Positions 36,100-47,952 of a stretch of DNA of 64,000 nucleotides are shown here, piece by piece. The stretch is from Cunninghamia lanceolata (Eukaryota > Streptophyta > Pinopsida > Cupressales > Cupressaceae). Position numbers and translations under genes: made by a program. Location of the stretch: contig BSBN01000233.1 in NCBI GenBank assembly GCA_027924645.1, positions 12,790,501 through 12,854,500 of the forward strand, given 5' to 3'. The stretch's first letter is position 1, and the number at the start of each line of letters is the position of its first letter. The notes under the pieces were generated by a model. The model saw only the letters and a program-made list of their open reading frames with translations. It had not been told where the DNA came from and made no database searches.

Positions 36100-37130
36100 T
36101 TCTGTTTCGTACCCATGGGTTAAGGGAGTAAGATTTTATAGACTGGGATCTGGAGTTGTTTAGATCTCATTGTTCTTGTTGGTTCCACAATCTATAGGTT
36201 GTAATCTCTAAAGAATGACTAGTTTTTATGATCAAAGAGTACAGTTGGATTGGCAAATGAATGGGAGGTTCCTAATTACACTCCCCAACAATTTTAGCTT
36301 TGCAAAACCAAGGTGGTATCCCTATAGAAATATGCTCACTCAAGATACATAAAATGGTTATAGACAACATACTAGTAAATGAAACATTCACACAAGATGA
36401 TGAGGATGTATAAGATGGTCAATCTTTACATAAATGTTCCTCAGGTTCTTTGTAATTCTAGTATGAATTGGGATGAATCATAACTTATAGAGTAAATTTA
36501 TCTTCATATTTAGGTTTTCTTGTTTATTTCTGGTGGGATAGAAAGGTTTATCACTCTAAGATAGGTGCCTTAATTGGTTTACAAAGCCAATTTACTCAAT
36601 TAATCATGAGTAGGATCTCTAGGTGAGTACTCATTGAGTTTTAAAACTATGTTAAAAACAAATATAGCACTCTTTCTTTGAATTTATAATATGCATGCTA
36701 TAACACACGTTTCATTTAAAGTTGCTTTGGAATCCCACCCTTAGGCTTGGATTTGACATGGATATCTGAGCCAGAGGATTGAGCCTACATGTAAGGTGCC
36801 CAAATATCTATTTTACATAAAACATGAGGAAACAAGTAAATGTCGAGTATGCTCTTCATCAGGTTTGCATATTTTAAGAAATTATTTTTAAAAAATAACA
36901 CAATAATGTCAAGCTCTCTCTTATCTTTCTAACCATGTAATTTTTTCTAAGTTTGAATACATTAAGGTTCTGATCTTCAATTTTTTTTGTTAATGTCTTT
37001 ATTTTTCTTTGAAAACCTATGTTTAATGTTTTTGGTGTCATTTTTAATCAATTCATCTAAATTTGAAACAAATTATATTTTTACATTCTAAATTCTATTC
37101 TATATACATTAAAAAAATTGATTAGTTTTC
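36100..37130. other. No gene seen
   Basis: AT-rich DNA downstream of the LINE fragment. No LINE 3' end could be recognised. Confidence 0.45.
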
Positions 37131-37139
37131 TCAAAATTA

Positions 37140-37852
37140 AAGGGGGAGCACACTCAATTTTTTTTATTTTTCAAGATGTGTCCACTTTAAAATTAGTAAA
37201 AAATCATATATTCATTAAAAAATTAGTAAAAAAATTTGGCATAAACTTCATAATATTAGTTAATTTTCCATCGAAGGGATTTATGAAATACAAAAAAACT
37301 AGTCAACATTTTTAGGGGAGCACACCTGATGCTATGTTATATTTTTCTGACAAAAACATGACCATTTTGTATGCTCCCCCTATTTGACTCTCTTAATCTT
37401 CCCCATTTTTTTAAATAGTACTTTAGAAACTAGATTTCGAGTACTACTAATCTTGTTCTTGTCACATCTTGAAATTTTAAATGTGGGTATCTTGAATTTC
37501 TCATCCAAGATTAGTTTTTGCTAATTTCAAGAAAAAACATGGCCACTTTTGACCCCATATTTCTATGCACATACTCACATTTACAATTCAAATGTCTATT
37601 TTGATCCACTCAATTAGAAAAATTAATAATGGCATACATAGGGGAAAAAATATACAATGTAGATAGAACAACAATTCATTCTACATTACTTATGCACTAT
37701 AACAAATCTAGATTCTTTCCATTTAGTAATGAAACACCAGATTCTTTACAAAGATAATACAAATAATTACATGCAATGCTCATACATGAAGCTTCTTTTA
37801 TAGGGAGTCATATCTTATATTATATTGATAAAAGAATATGAGAAATAAGAGT
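37140..37852 (-). repeat. Dispersed repeat R1, copy 4 (longest)
   Basis: Contains two GGGGAGCACAC motifs (37142 and 37316) and TATGCTCCCCCTATTTGAC. It matches 7160-7700 on one side and the reverse complement of 12030-12220 on the other. It ends exactly at the inverted copia LTR. Confidence 0.65.
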
Positions 37853-38330
37853 TGTAAGGAAGCTAAGGTAGCAGAACAACTTCTTACACTAAACTTGAGA
37901 GGAGGATTACGCAAAAATTTTCAAATATTTACAATAATTGTAAAAATTATACAGAAATAAACATAAATAACAATGATATCATAACACAGTGGTTTATGTG
38001 GGGAAAACCCTTTTGAGATAAAAACCCCACACTCTAAAAGCAACCCAATATATTATTTAGAATTCTCAACAAAATTACAATATACTTGCATAGCAAGGAT
38101 TTATAGGGGTATCACCAACCAAAGATCTGGAGGTAACTTAACATCTATAAGACTCTTACACACAACTTCCATCTCAAGCACCTAATATATAGGAGATAAT
38201 ATATATGAAATCGTCAAACGGTAATTAGAAAAACATGAGCCAAAACCTTCCAAAAGTGCTGCCCAAATTCTTAGGATTCCATTATCTCCAATCAAAGATG
38301 CCTTATGATGTGTCATAACATGCATCAACA
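37853..38330 (-). repeat. Copia LTR, inverted third copy (478 bp) with adjoining 3' internal end
   Basis: The reverse complement of the 31232-31709 LTR, with TG...CA termini preserved (TGTTGATGCATG to CCTTACA on the minus strand). The sequence at 38331-38620 matches the internal sequence just before that LTR in block 1. This is therefore a truncated 3' end of a third copia copy in minus orientation. Confidence 0.8.
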
Positions 38331-38620
38331 TGTGTAACTCCTCCTTACAGTTTTTTTTGTGCCCAACACATTTTTACATTTTCCAATATAAGAGACTCAA
38401 CTTCCGAAGGCTGACTTTTAATCTGGGAGGTTGATTGAGCATTTTTTTCAAATTGTAAAGGTCAAATAGATCTATGCATCGGCCATTGTTGCAAGCGATG
38501 CTGAAAAATTTAGAATTTTTATTTTAGTCGAAAACTAACTCTATAACATAGAAATTGAGTTTATTCAATTTTATAACCCAAAAATTACCTTTTTTGTAAT
38601 TGCAAGGTTGAGACACCTTT

Positions 38621-39162
38621 CTTAACATGAATTGGTCTCAATACATTTCAATATTTGAATATCTATCTATTATACTAGATAAGTAAATCCATACAAAATA
38701 TCTTTGTAATGCATAAACAATCTTATATGAAACCATACACGTGGTTTCCACACTCCAATTATAAGTATAGTTTGGTATAAGATTGGCGCAATTTATTTAT
38801 CAAATATAAAATGCATTATAATCATATAAAATGTTGTTTCAAAGAGTTTTCTGAGATAAACAAAGTACTACGGGTATCTTATATGTTATTTGTAACCAGT
38901 TTGTCCAACCATTCAAGTATGTGGATAGGTAGAATACCGTTTGAAAATAATTTCCAAAATTTTCTATAGTTTACAGCCTATATACCTTCCCGTGATCGCC
39001 TCTTTAAGGACTTCAATAAATTCAGTCTTTTGCCTACAGTAGCCATCCCGACACTGAACCGGACGTTTGTAACCCTTCCACACATAGCCATATATGAAAA
39101 GAATTTGATGATTTCAATGACTATATCCGGCCATGGTAAATTCATGACTAAATGAAATACAA

Positions 39163-39200
<38 letters not shown>

Positions 39201-39475
39201 ATATATCTATATATATCTACACACACTAACTAGTGGGACAGCTGTAACTTTGCAGGTATCAGGAAGACGTCCTCCTTTTCACAGCATTAAGAAAAGTGAG
39301 CACTCAAATTGGCCCAATTATCTATTCGAATATTTGGATATTTGATTGATTGATGGAAAGAAATAGTGGAGGGAGGGACCATCAGTTTTATTTTCTTTTA
39401 TCTTTTTCCTTGCGCAGAGGACTACTCATTTTTTAAAATTTACTTTGTTGATTTACATATGTTTCTGCCAATTGT
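38621..39475. other. No gene seen; (AT)n microsatellite at 39166-39198
   Basis: AT-rich upstream flank of BAHD remnant 2. The AT run is about 16 units. Confidence 0.6.
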
Positions 39476-39479
39476 TTTT

Positions 39480-40142
39480 CAGCAAACGAGGTAGAAACAA
39501 TTGTCCAAAATCAAATCATTCTTATCTTTGGACAAATTTCACGAAAGAGATAATACAAGAGTTGAAACAAGGAAGCGGTGCTTCGAGATCTTTTGTTGTA
39601 GTGGCCACTTAGTTTCAGAGATGCGTAATTAGAGCTTGCAAGGTACCGTAGGAAGAAGCCATTTATTTCTTAGTGATGGATGATTGCAGGGGACGTGTTA
39701 AGCAACCTTTTCTTCCAACTAACTTTGGAAATTGCATATTTGGGGGTGTGGCGTAGACTACAGCTGACATGCTCATGAATGCCAACATCTCTTTCACTGA
39801 GGATGTTATCTAACAACTCATCAATTCCTACACCAAGGAAGTGCAAATCAATCATTTGATTGATTGGGTTGAATCAGCGAACAGAAGTTTACTTAGAGAA
39901 GTCGGGTGGGAATACGAAACTAAGGCCGTAAATTCTCCAAGATTTTTATTGTACGGCATGGACTATGGATGGGGGAAGCCTGTAGACGTGCACATAGCTA
40001 TCATGAAGACATTGGAAGTATGGTTTTGTCATGTCCAAATGATGGAGTAAAAAGCATTATGGTCTCAACCTGCCTTCCTCAACACCAGATGGACCTCTTA
40101 CATCACCTTCTCTTTTCAGGAAGAGTTTATCCATCAGCTAAG
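39480..40142 (+). pseudogene. BAHD acyltransferase remnant 2 (C-terminal half)
   Basis: The reading across stops and frameshifts matches the second half of plant BAHD enzymes: FTKEIIQELKQGSGASRSF, then CVIRACKVP, DCRGRVKQPFLPTNFGNCIF, TTADMLMNANISF, then SLLREVGWEYETK and SPRFLLYGMDYGWGKPVDV. The DFGWG motif is intact as DYGWG. It ends with LPQH..DLLHHLLFSGRVYPSAK. Stops include the TAG after VVVAT (about 39610), the TAG in FGGVA (about 39755) and the TAA in EDVI. The N-terminal half with HXXXD is absent. BAHD enzymes transfer acyl groups from acyl-CoA to alcohols or amines in the cytosol; the substrate cannot be inferred. Confidence 0.85.
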
Positions 40143-40510
40143 GGCAGGGTCCATGCGGCTGTTTAGCTTATTTTGGGTAGCAGCTATTTCTCCACATTTT
40201 AAAGAGTTATTTGTGGAGTTAAGTGGTCCCATGAATATTTAGTTTTTCTTCTTTTTCTTAAACAATCATATTAAATTTTAGTTTTTAACTGTATAATAAT
40301 AATTTATACATGTAAAATTTGGAGGGAAAAATCAGAGGAAAATGTTGCTGCTTATTTTTTATTTTTAATTCTTAAATAATAGCTGCTCCACTAAAATAGG
40401 AAAAAATTCCAAATTATCCTTTTCCTATAATTAAAAATTTGTATGGGAATAATCCAGCTGCCCAAATTTAAGCAAGAAAAATCGCTTAAGCAACACATGG
40501 GACCATAAAA
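40143..40510. mobile_element. MITE-like insertion of about 368 bp
   Basis: The two other BAHD copies read AGCTAAGTTGTAAATTTAAA without interruption at 34075 and 48621. Here the word is split after AGCTAAG and resumes at TAAGTTG, giving a TAAG (or TAA) duplication at 40139-40142 and 40511-40514. The ends show imperfect inverted similarity: GGGTCCATGCGGCTGTTTAGC against, inverted, TGGTCCCATGTGTTGCTTAAGC. It is AT-rich with no ORF. TAA duplications suggest PIF/Harbinger-type elements, but the class is not certain. Confidence 0.72.
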
Positions 40511-40514
40511 TAAG

Positions 40515-41882
40515 TTGTAAATTTAAATTAAGTCAAAATTGTTGACAATATATTGATTGTAGAGTTTATCCGAATAGAGCATAAATACAATTGGCCTGTG
40601 CTAGTGACATGGAGGCTAAGCATACTATCCAAAGTTATCAGACTAATGGGTGATTCTCTCTGATTCCTACAGTGGTTTGGATATCAAGGTTCACCATTCA
40701 TTTGATGATCCATAACATGACGCTCCTACATAAACAGCCGACATGTTGTCGTGTCAGCGGTTTATAATTTTGTCGATTCCCCCTGAATTCGACTGACATT
40801 TTCGACCTGTTTGATTGGTCTGTTCGACCTAGTTCAATCCTTCTGTTTCTAGAGAATGTCAATTTGTCTGCACCAGTCGGTGAGAATTCGACTGCCAATA
40901 AATTTACAACATACCGACTGTTTAAGCTTTACTGAATGTGACAGGACACAACCATAACAAGGATATTTTGTTAATTTTGCCAAACTTATTTCTATTCATT
41001 TTGTGGATACAGCTGGTGGACCCAAAACTTCAGCAACTGGTAAAAATGAAATGGGCTGCACTAAATGTTGTTCTTTTCCTGACTCAAAGCTATTCACGAA
41101 CAACTGCTTCCCTTTTTCCACTGCTGCTTAAGGAACATTTCGAGAGACAAGCCATCTGTCTGCAATCCTAGCTACAGGCATTGGTACTTGTCCTGGTTGA
41201 TAGCCATTTTGCTGCAGTTTTTGATTGTCATAGGTCTGTTGTTTGTGAGCGGACAACAAGTTTATGTTTATGTTAAATTCTCTAATTGGAAAGGAGGTTT
41301 TTGGTTATATCTGTTGTTCGTTTGTGAACAACATTTATTTGTGAAGAGTATTATTGTGGTTGTACTGATTTTTCAACTATCGCTCCAATGTAATTATGTG
41401 ATTCTATAAGCTGTTGATTCCTTTTGTGAACAGCAGTGGTGTGATCTTTTTATTGTTTGATCTGTATTCCTTATGCTTAATTCGATTGAAAAAAACACTC
41501 TCCGAAAATGAACCAAAACTAAATGGGAATATTCCCATGGGTATACGAAATTTCACCATTACAAACTTGAAGCCAAGTCTGGGAGATCAAATATAAGATA
41601 AACAGGCAATTAATGCATCGGGACCGAATATCGCTATCATACTCCACTTGTTCGCACTCATTTAAAACACTTAACGACAAATAAAAATCCTTGTCATTCT
41701 CCACTTGTTCGCACTCATTTTAAGCACTCATGACATACAAAAATCCTTGTAAATGCGTCTACCTTATCCGGTAGGAAAGAGATAGTTGACTCATCTTGAT
41801 AGACCCAGCCTTCACTGTGAAAACCTCCTCATTCCCACAGATATGTTTATGAATTGTGCCCCGAGTTGATGCATATACAGTC
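40515..41882. other. Upstream region of the main BAHD gene; no gene seen
   Basis: 40515-40620 is shared with the flank of BAHD remnant 1. Small ORFs at 40938-41600 lack domains. A block CTCCACTTGTTCGCACTCAT is tandemly repeated at 41642 and about 41700. No promoter can be assigned. Confidence 0.5.
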
Positions 41883-42447
41883 ATGGCGGAAGAAGCAGCA
41901 GAAGCCGTTGTGAAAGTCAGGAGAATGTGTGTGGTAAACCCGGCCATCCCAATCCCCACGCAGGCCATGTTCCTCTCCAACCTTGATCTTTATTGGATAC
42001 ACATCGATAACGTTCAAACGCTTTTCTTCTACACACCTTCTCCTTTAATCGACTACTCTTCGTTAATACAAGGCCTAAAGAAAAGCCTCTCCTTAGTTCT
42101 GGTTTATTTCTATCCTCTGGCTGGTCGCTTGAGAAAAGGGGAATCGGGCAGAACGGAGGTTGATTGCACCGACGGAGGAGTGGAATTTAGGGAGGCATCA
42201 ATCACTGTACCGTTCGACGATTTGGAAAGAGATGGGTTTCGGCGTAAGCCCTTTTTCCAAGATCTTGCCCCCGAGGTCGATCTCTCTGCGGATGAAATCT
42301 ATAGTAGACTGCTTCTGTCAATACAGGTATTTCAATCACTCTTATATTTTCTACAGCTTGAGAAAACAAGATCAAATTATTTTTTGTTAAAGAAAATTGG
42401 TTCTTTTAGGTCACAGCATTTGAGGGAGGCGGGATGTGCATCGGAAC
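41883..42447 (+). pseudogene. BAHD acyltransferase copy 3: exon 1, intron and start of exon 2
   Basis: The start is taken at the MAEEAAEAV methionine, giving 148 codons to 42326 in phase 0. An in-frame ATG 27 bp upstream also exists. Exon 1 carries the BAHD N-terminal signatures LSNLDLYWIHIDNVQTLFFY, YFYPLAGRLRK and VDCTDGGVEFREA. The exon ends in ..SIQ, a GT...AG intron of 83 bp follows (42327-42409), and exon 2 starts VTAFEGGGMCIG. An intron between Q and V is the conserved position in one BAHD lineage. Exon 1 has no stop. Exon 2 is cut after 38 bases by the copia element. It resembles the shikimate hydroxycinnamoyltransferase and At3g50280-like groups; a precise clade needs a phylogeny. 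Confidence 0.88.
42443..42447. repeat. Target site duplication GGAAC, left
   Basis: Identical to 47953-47957 on the other side of the copia element. Confidence 0.93.
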
Positions 42448-43111
42448 TGTGAAAAATCTATTGCAGCTACTGATTATTAATTACCTATCTTAAGTAGATT
42501 ATTTGGCTGCCGAAAAATAACTTACAACAAATATTAATTAATAACATAGCTGCAATTTCACGGAAAAATCACGGAGACAGAAAAATAAAATCAACACAAT
42601 ATTTTGGACAAATTGTCCCTAGAAAAACCCCGAAGGGAAAACCAGTATTGCAGATGAGGAACTTTATTAAATCAAATCAAGAGATACATAGATTGCTTGC
42701 CTCTTACTGGCAGAGCTCCGGCAATGATCTCCTCCGGAAATTCTTCTCCCAATTTCTCCTATAGAAATTCCACTACTGCTTTCTCGAACGCTATCGCTGC
42801 ACCCTTGCTCTCACTGCAAATCAATTTGTTATTGCTGCAAATTTATTTATTTGCTATCGCTGCAAATACTTCTCGGATCTGTCTTCTCCAAATGCCTATT
42901 GATCCTCTTTTATAATCCTCTCATTGAAAACCAATGGCCATGATTTAATCTAAATCAATGGCTAGGATTAATTAGACTCTAAACCCTAATATCTAGAAGT
43001 CTCTCGAGAAATCAATTTTCTAGGTATGAAGAAAAATATTTCGGTTGTGTTTCCAGCCTCGAAATCACCACCCGAGACTAGAACACCTGTCCAAGCTACA
43101 TTAAATTAACA
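42448..43111 (-). repeat. 3' LTR of the copia element
   Basis: 664 bp. It contains the TGTGAAAAATC end and the CTGCAAAT repeats also seen in the partner LTR at 47287-47952. ORFs inside are LTR artefacts. Confidence 0.95.
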
Positions 43112-46100
43112 CTCCCTCTTAGCGAGGAAGGTGTTCTGCATAACACCCAACTTACCTCTGAAAAAGATGAATTTCGCCTTCCCCAATGCCTTTGTTAAAA
43201 TGTCTGCTACCTGCTGATCTGTAGGTATATACTGTAGCTGAACAATCCTCCACTGTACACAATCCCTGGTGAAATGATATCTGATGTCTATATGCTTAGA
43301 CCTATCATGAAACACTGGATTCTCAGATAATCTGATGCAACTCTGATTATCACAGTGTATCACAGTAGTCTCAACCCTATGACCAAACAAGGCTACCAGC
43401 AACTTCCGAAGCCATATAGCCTCACATGTTGCCATACTAGCTGCTATGTATTCTGCTTCTGCAGAACTCAGAGCAACAGACTTTTGCTTTCTGCTGTACC
43501 AAGAGACAAATCTTGATCCCAAACTAAAGCAGCACCCTGAAGTGCTTTTCCTGTCCACTGTACTACCTGCCCAATCTGCATCAGTATAGCCTATCAACTT
43601 GATACCATCACCTCGAGCATATCTGATCCCATACTCAATTGTACCACGCAAATACCGCAACACATGCTTTGCCGCTATCCAATGCACTCTCTTCGGCTCA
43701 ACCATGAACTAGCTAAGAGAGTTTACTGCAAAGGATATATCTGGCCTAGTGTTGACCAAATACACGAGAGATCCAATCAACATCCTGTATAAGGTGGGGT
43801 CTACATCCTTTTTCTTGGATGCGTCTACCTTCTTCCAATTCGTGATCATAGGTGTAGACATGGCTCTGTAATTTTGCATCTCAAACCTCTTCAAGATTTC
43901 AATGCAGTATTTCCCTTGTCCAAGGAAAATCTCTCCATCTGTCTGCCACACTTCCATGCCTAGAAAGTAGTGCATAAGCCCTAAATCCTTCATCTTGAAC
44001 TTTGTTGCAAGGTCCCTCTTGCACTCCTCTATGAGCCCTAGTGAACCTGTTAAAAACAAGTCGTCCACATATAGAACAAGAATGAGAACTTCACCCCCAA
44101 CCATCAAGTAGTAAAGGTTAGCATCCACCTCACTCTTCACAAAGCCTATTTCCTGCAAGTATCTATCAATGCGCTCATACCATGCCCTGGGAGCCTGCTT
44201 GAGTCCATACAAAGCTTTCTTCAATCTGCACACGTGGGTTTTGCTGCTGTGTGCTACAAAGCCCTCTGGTTGTTCTATGTATACCTCCTCTAACAATTCA
44301 CCATTAAGAAATGTCGTCTTGACATCCATTTGATGGATCTGCCATCCCATTTGTGCTGCAAGTGAGATTACGGCTCGTATAGAAGTATACCTAGCCACTG
44401 GAGCGAATGTCTCCTCATAGTCTATTCCCTCCTTTTGAGAGAACCCCTTGGCCACGAACCTTGCCTTGTATTTCTCGATGCTACCATCTGCACCATGCTT
44501 AATCTTATAGATCCAGCGTGATCCAACCACTGCCCTATCTGTCGGTCTAGGCACAACCTCCCACACATCATTCTGCATTATTGAGGTATATTCCTCAACC
44601 ATCGCATCTTGCCACACCTGTTGCCGTGCAGCCTCCTGATAGCTGGAAGGTTCACTATCTACCAACTGACTAACCAATGCCACATAGTCATTATACCTAG
44701 CTAGTTGTTTCCGCTGTCTATTACTTGTCCTAGGAGCTCCCACAAACTCCTGAGTATCGTTATGTGTTTGTTGAACCTCACGGTTCCTCCTGCCAACTAT
44801 AAAAGATGAAATATCAAACTCCATATCTTCTTGATGCATCTCTTGGATTTGCTGTATCTGTTGTTCCATACTCTGCGAACTCTCAGCACCTGAGCCTGTG
44901 CTTGTACTAGTAACTGTACTCGTGCTTCGCTGCCCCTGTTCTGGTTGAACAATCCTTGGAGCTTCTGTTGGCTGCTCATTCTGATCATCTGCTGGCAAAT
45001 CTCTGGACCTCCTATATGCCTTGTCCTTCATGAATTTGACATCATGCCTGACAATAATCCTCCTGGTCCCTGGAATAAATATCTGATATGCCTTTGAGGT
45101 CTCGTTGTACCCCACAAAGTACCCTCTCTCTGCAGTCTGATCTAACTTGGAACGTGTAGCCCCTGGAATGTGACAAAATGCCAAACTCCCAAATATTCTG
45201 AAGTGACTGACATCTGGCTTCTTCCCTGAGAATGCCTCCTCTGGTGTCATCTTGCCCAATACCTTATGTGGAACCCTATTCTGTATGTATACTGCTGTAC
45301 TGCATGCCTCTGCCCATAAGTATCGTGGCATATCTTGGTCATACAACATAGCCCTTGCTACCTCCGATATAGAACGATTCTTCCTCTCAGCAACCCCATT
45401 CTGCTGTGGGTTGTAAGGAATGGTCCACTCTCTCTTGATTCCTTCCCTGGTACAGAACTCCTGGAACTCTTTCCCTTTGTACTCGCCTGCATTGTCTGAC
45501 CGAAGAACCTTTACCTTCCTACCTGTTGAATTCTCCACAAGAGCTTTGAACTCCTGGAAGTGACTGAAGACCTCATCCTTGGTCTTTAAGAAGTATATCC
45601 AGGTCTTCCTGGAGAAATCATCAATAAAAGTAACAAAGTACTCATATCCTCTGAGAGACTTCGTTGACATTGGTCCACATATATCTGAATGTACGAGATC
45701 AAGAACCCCCTTGGATCTGGTGTCACTCCTTCGAAAAGCTGCTTTTACAAACTTCCCTAATACACATCCTTTACATACATCATCATGCTCTGTGCTCACC
45801 TCTGGAACACCTGTCACTGTCTCACGAAGCAATTTAAGTGCTCCATGATGTATATGGCCCATCCTCCTATGCCATAGCTCTCCTTGATCTCTAGGATTAC
45901 TGCTGCTCACTAGTGCCTTAGGAGTATCAAACTGCAACCTATAAAGTCGGCCGCTCCTAACTCTAATAGCTATGGGTGATTTCCAATCCTTATGCTTGAT
46001 TAAAACATGCGCCCCTCTAAAGAGTACATTGTAGCCTTTATCCTGAAGGACAGATACGGAAATTAGATTCATGCCCAAGCCTGGCACATACAACACATCA

Positions 46101-47167
46101 TGAATGGAAATAGGCTTGCCATTCTCCCTCTGAAATAGAACAGTCCCTCTCTTAACTAGATTGCACTTGGACTTGTTCCCCATCTGAATCTGGAATCTAA
46201 TGTCCTCCTCCTTGTAGCTGGAGAAGTACTCCCTAACTCCTGTCATATGAAATGACGCCCCACTGTCTATATACCAAACACCCTGTGAGGTTGAGCTAGT
46301 CAGGCAAGCTATGAGTGCAAACTCATCCTCCATTCTACTAGAAAGCTCATCTACACTTACTGAAGCTGCCGTCTGCTTCTTGCCTTTCTTTTCGTTTTTC
46401 TTCCTTTGTGGGCAATCGCTGACATAGTGGCCGAACTCGTGACAGCCATAGCATTTGATCTTAGATAAGTCCTTCTTCTTCTCACTTTTTAGATTTGATC
46501 CTTTGTCAGACCCCTTCTTCGCTTTCCCTTTTCCTGCTAGGGCAACATTTTCCTATTCCACCTCACTTTTCTGACTATTACTGCTGGTTTCATTGACAAG
46601 ACTTAGTCTAAGCTCCTCCTGACTGAAGTCACTCCATAGTCGATCCCAACTTGGTAAGGTGTCTCGTCCATTAATAACTTGAACAAAGACATCCCACTGC
46701 TTAGTAAACCCATTCAGGGCTATTCGTACTAGCTCATCATCCTTTGGTTTGTCTCCAACAGCTGCTAATTCATCCTTGACAAGTCTAAGTCTGGTGAGGT
46801 AACTTGTGATGTCTTCTCCCTTATTCATCCGGGTATTCCTTAACTTTTCTCTGAGAATCAGCTTCTGGTTAAGGGTAGCATTCTGGTACAGATTTATAAT
46901 GGTGTCCCACATCGTCTTTGTTGTATCTAACTCTGCAATATGCGGAACAATATGATCCTTAACACCGTCAAGAATCAGCCTCCTTGCCTTGGCATCTTCC
47001 TTCTTATATGCTAAGAGCTGTGTTGCATCTGTAGGTACAGGTACAACAGTGGTCACATAATCCTTGATACCATTCTCTTCCAGCAATAAAGAAATTCTGG
47101 CTTTCCAAACACCAAAATTTGAGGCTCCATCTAATCTGTCCTGATCTCTTAAACCTGCTGAGGCCAT
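43106..47167 (-). pseudogene. gag-pol: Copia gag-pol polyprotein, one frame with two in-frame TAG codons
   Basis: One minus-strand frame of 1354 codons (stop included), starting MASAGLRDQDRLDG at 47167. Gag core: 47167-46556. Zinc knuckle [14 protein letters not shown] near 46450-46410. Protease: [10 protein letters not shown] near 46270. GAG-pre-integrase: ELWHRRMGH and CKGCVLGK. Integrase: D in HSDICGPM, D in [10 protein letters not shown] in NGVAERKNR. Reverse transcriptase: GSRWIYKIK through [10 protein letters not shown] near 44080. RNase H: YTDADWAGS, SSAEAEYIAA and HIDIRYHFTRDCV. A TAG at 46553-46555 separates gag from the knuckle and one at 43709-43711 precedes FMVEPKRVHW. Both sit where glutamine is expected, and each fits CAG to TAG. 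The frame is otherwise open. All catalytic motifs I can see are intact. Confidence 0.95.
43112..43120 (-). other. Polypurine tract of the copia element
   Basis: AAGAGGGAG on the minus strand, directly before the 3' LTR; it primes plus-strand synthesis in this class. The gag-pol frame continues into the start of the LTR. Confidence 0.8.
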
Positions 47168-47274
47168 CTCAAAAGAAAATAATAATTTGAAGAGGTCAAA
47201 CTGGGTTTTATAAACCCTAGATTTTTTATTTATTATTTTTCCTTCCTCCCTGTGCCTGTTCTGCCCTCAGATCC

Positions 47275-47286
47275 GCTCTGATACCA
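47275..47286 (-). other. Primer binding site (initiator tRNA-Met type)
   Basis: TGGTATCAGAGC on the minus strand, directly adjacent to the 5' LTR end at 47287. Confidence 0.93.
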
Positions 47287-47952
47287 TGTGAAAAATCTAT
47301 TGCAGCTACTGATTATTAACTACCTATCTTAAGTAGATTATTTGGCTGCCGAAAAATAATTTACAACAAATATTAATTAATAACACAGCTACAATTTCAC
47401 GGAAAAATCACGGAGACAGAAAAATAAAATCAACACAATATTTTGGACAAATTGTCCCTGGAAAAACCCTGAAGGGAAAACCAGTACTGCAGATGAGGAA
47501 CTTTATTAAATCAAATCAAGAGATACATAGATTGCTTGCCTCTTACTGGCAGAGCTCCGACAATGATCTCCTCCGAAAATTCTTCTCCCAATTTCTCCTA
47601 TAGAAATTCCACTACTGCTTTCTCAAACGCTATCGCTGCACCCTTGCTCTCACTGCAAATCAATTTGCTATTGCTGCAAATTTATTTATTTGCTATTGCT
47701 GCAAATACTTCTTGGATCTGTCTTCTCCAAATGCCTATTGATCCTCTTTTATAATCCTCTTATTGAAAACCAATGGCCATGATTTAATCTAAATCAATGG
47801 CTAGGATTAATTAGACTCTAAACCCTAATATCTAGAAGTCTCTCAAGAAATTAATTTTCTAGGTATGGAGAAAAATATTTCGGTTGTGTTTCTAGCCTCG
47901 AAATCACCACCCGAGACTAAAACACCTGTCCAAGCTACATTTAAAATTAACA
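47287..47952 (-). repeat. 5' LTR of the copia element
   Basis: 666 bp, about 97% identical to the 3' LTR by eye. It is flanked on the right by GGAAC (47953-47957). Confidence 0.95.

Larger units (their letters stand above)
42448..47952 (-). mobile_element. Full-length copia (Ty1-type) LTR retrotransposon inside the BAHD gene
   Basis: 5505 bp with LTRs of 664 and 666 bp, TG...CA ends, GGAAC target duplications, an initiator-Met primer site abutting the 5' LTR, and an AAGAGGGAG polypurine tract abutting the 3' LTR. The internal region encodes one gag-pol frame in the copia order: gag, protease, integrase, reverse transcriptase, RNase H. It is structurally complete, with only two stop codons in the polyprotein. 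It lies opposite to the BAHD gene. By eye the LTRs differ at about 19 sites, all transitions, plus a 2-bp length difference. Confidence 0.96.

Noticed and set aside
40938..41596. Run of small plus-strand ORFs upstream of BAHD copy 3
   Set aside because: Hydrophobic low-complexity translations in different frames, with no domain and no splice pattern joining them.
46553..46555. Programmed stop-codon readthrough between gag and pol
   Set aside because: A second TAG of the same type lies in RNase H, and plant copia elements usually use one frame; simple decay explains both.
42697..47754. Two nearly identical 72-residue ORFs at 42697 and 47536
   Set aside because: They are the same position in the two copia LTRs.
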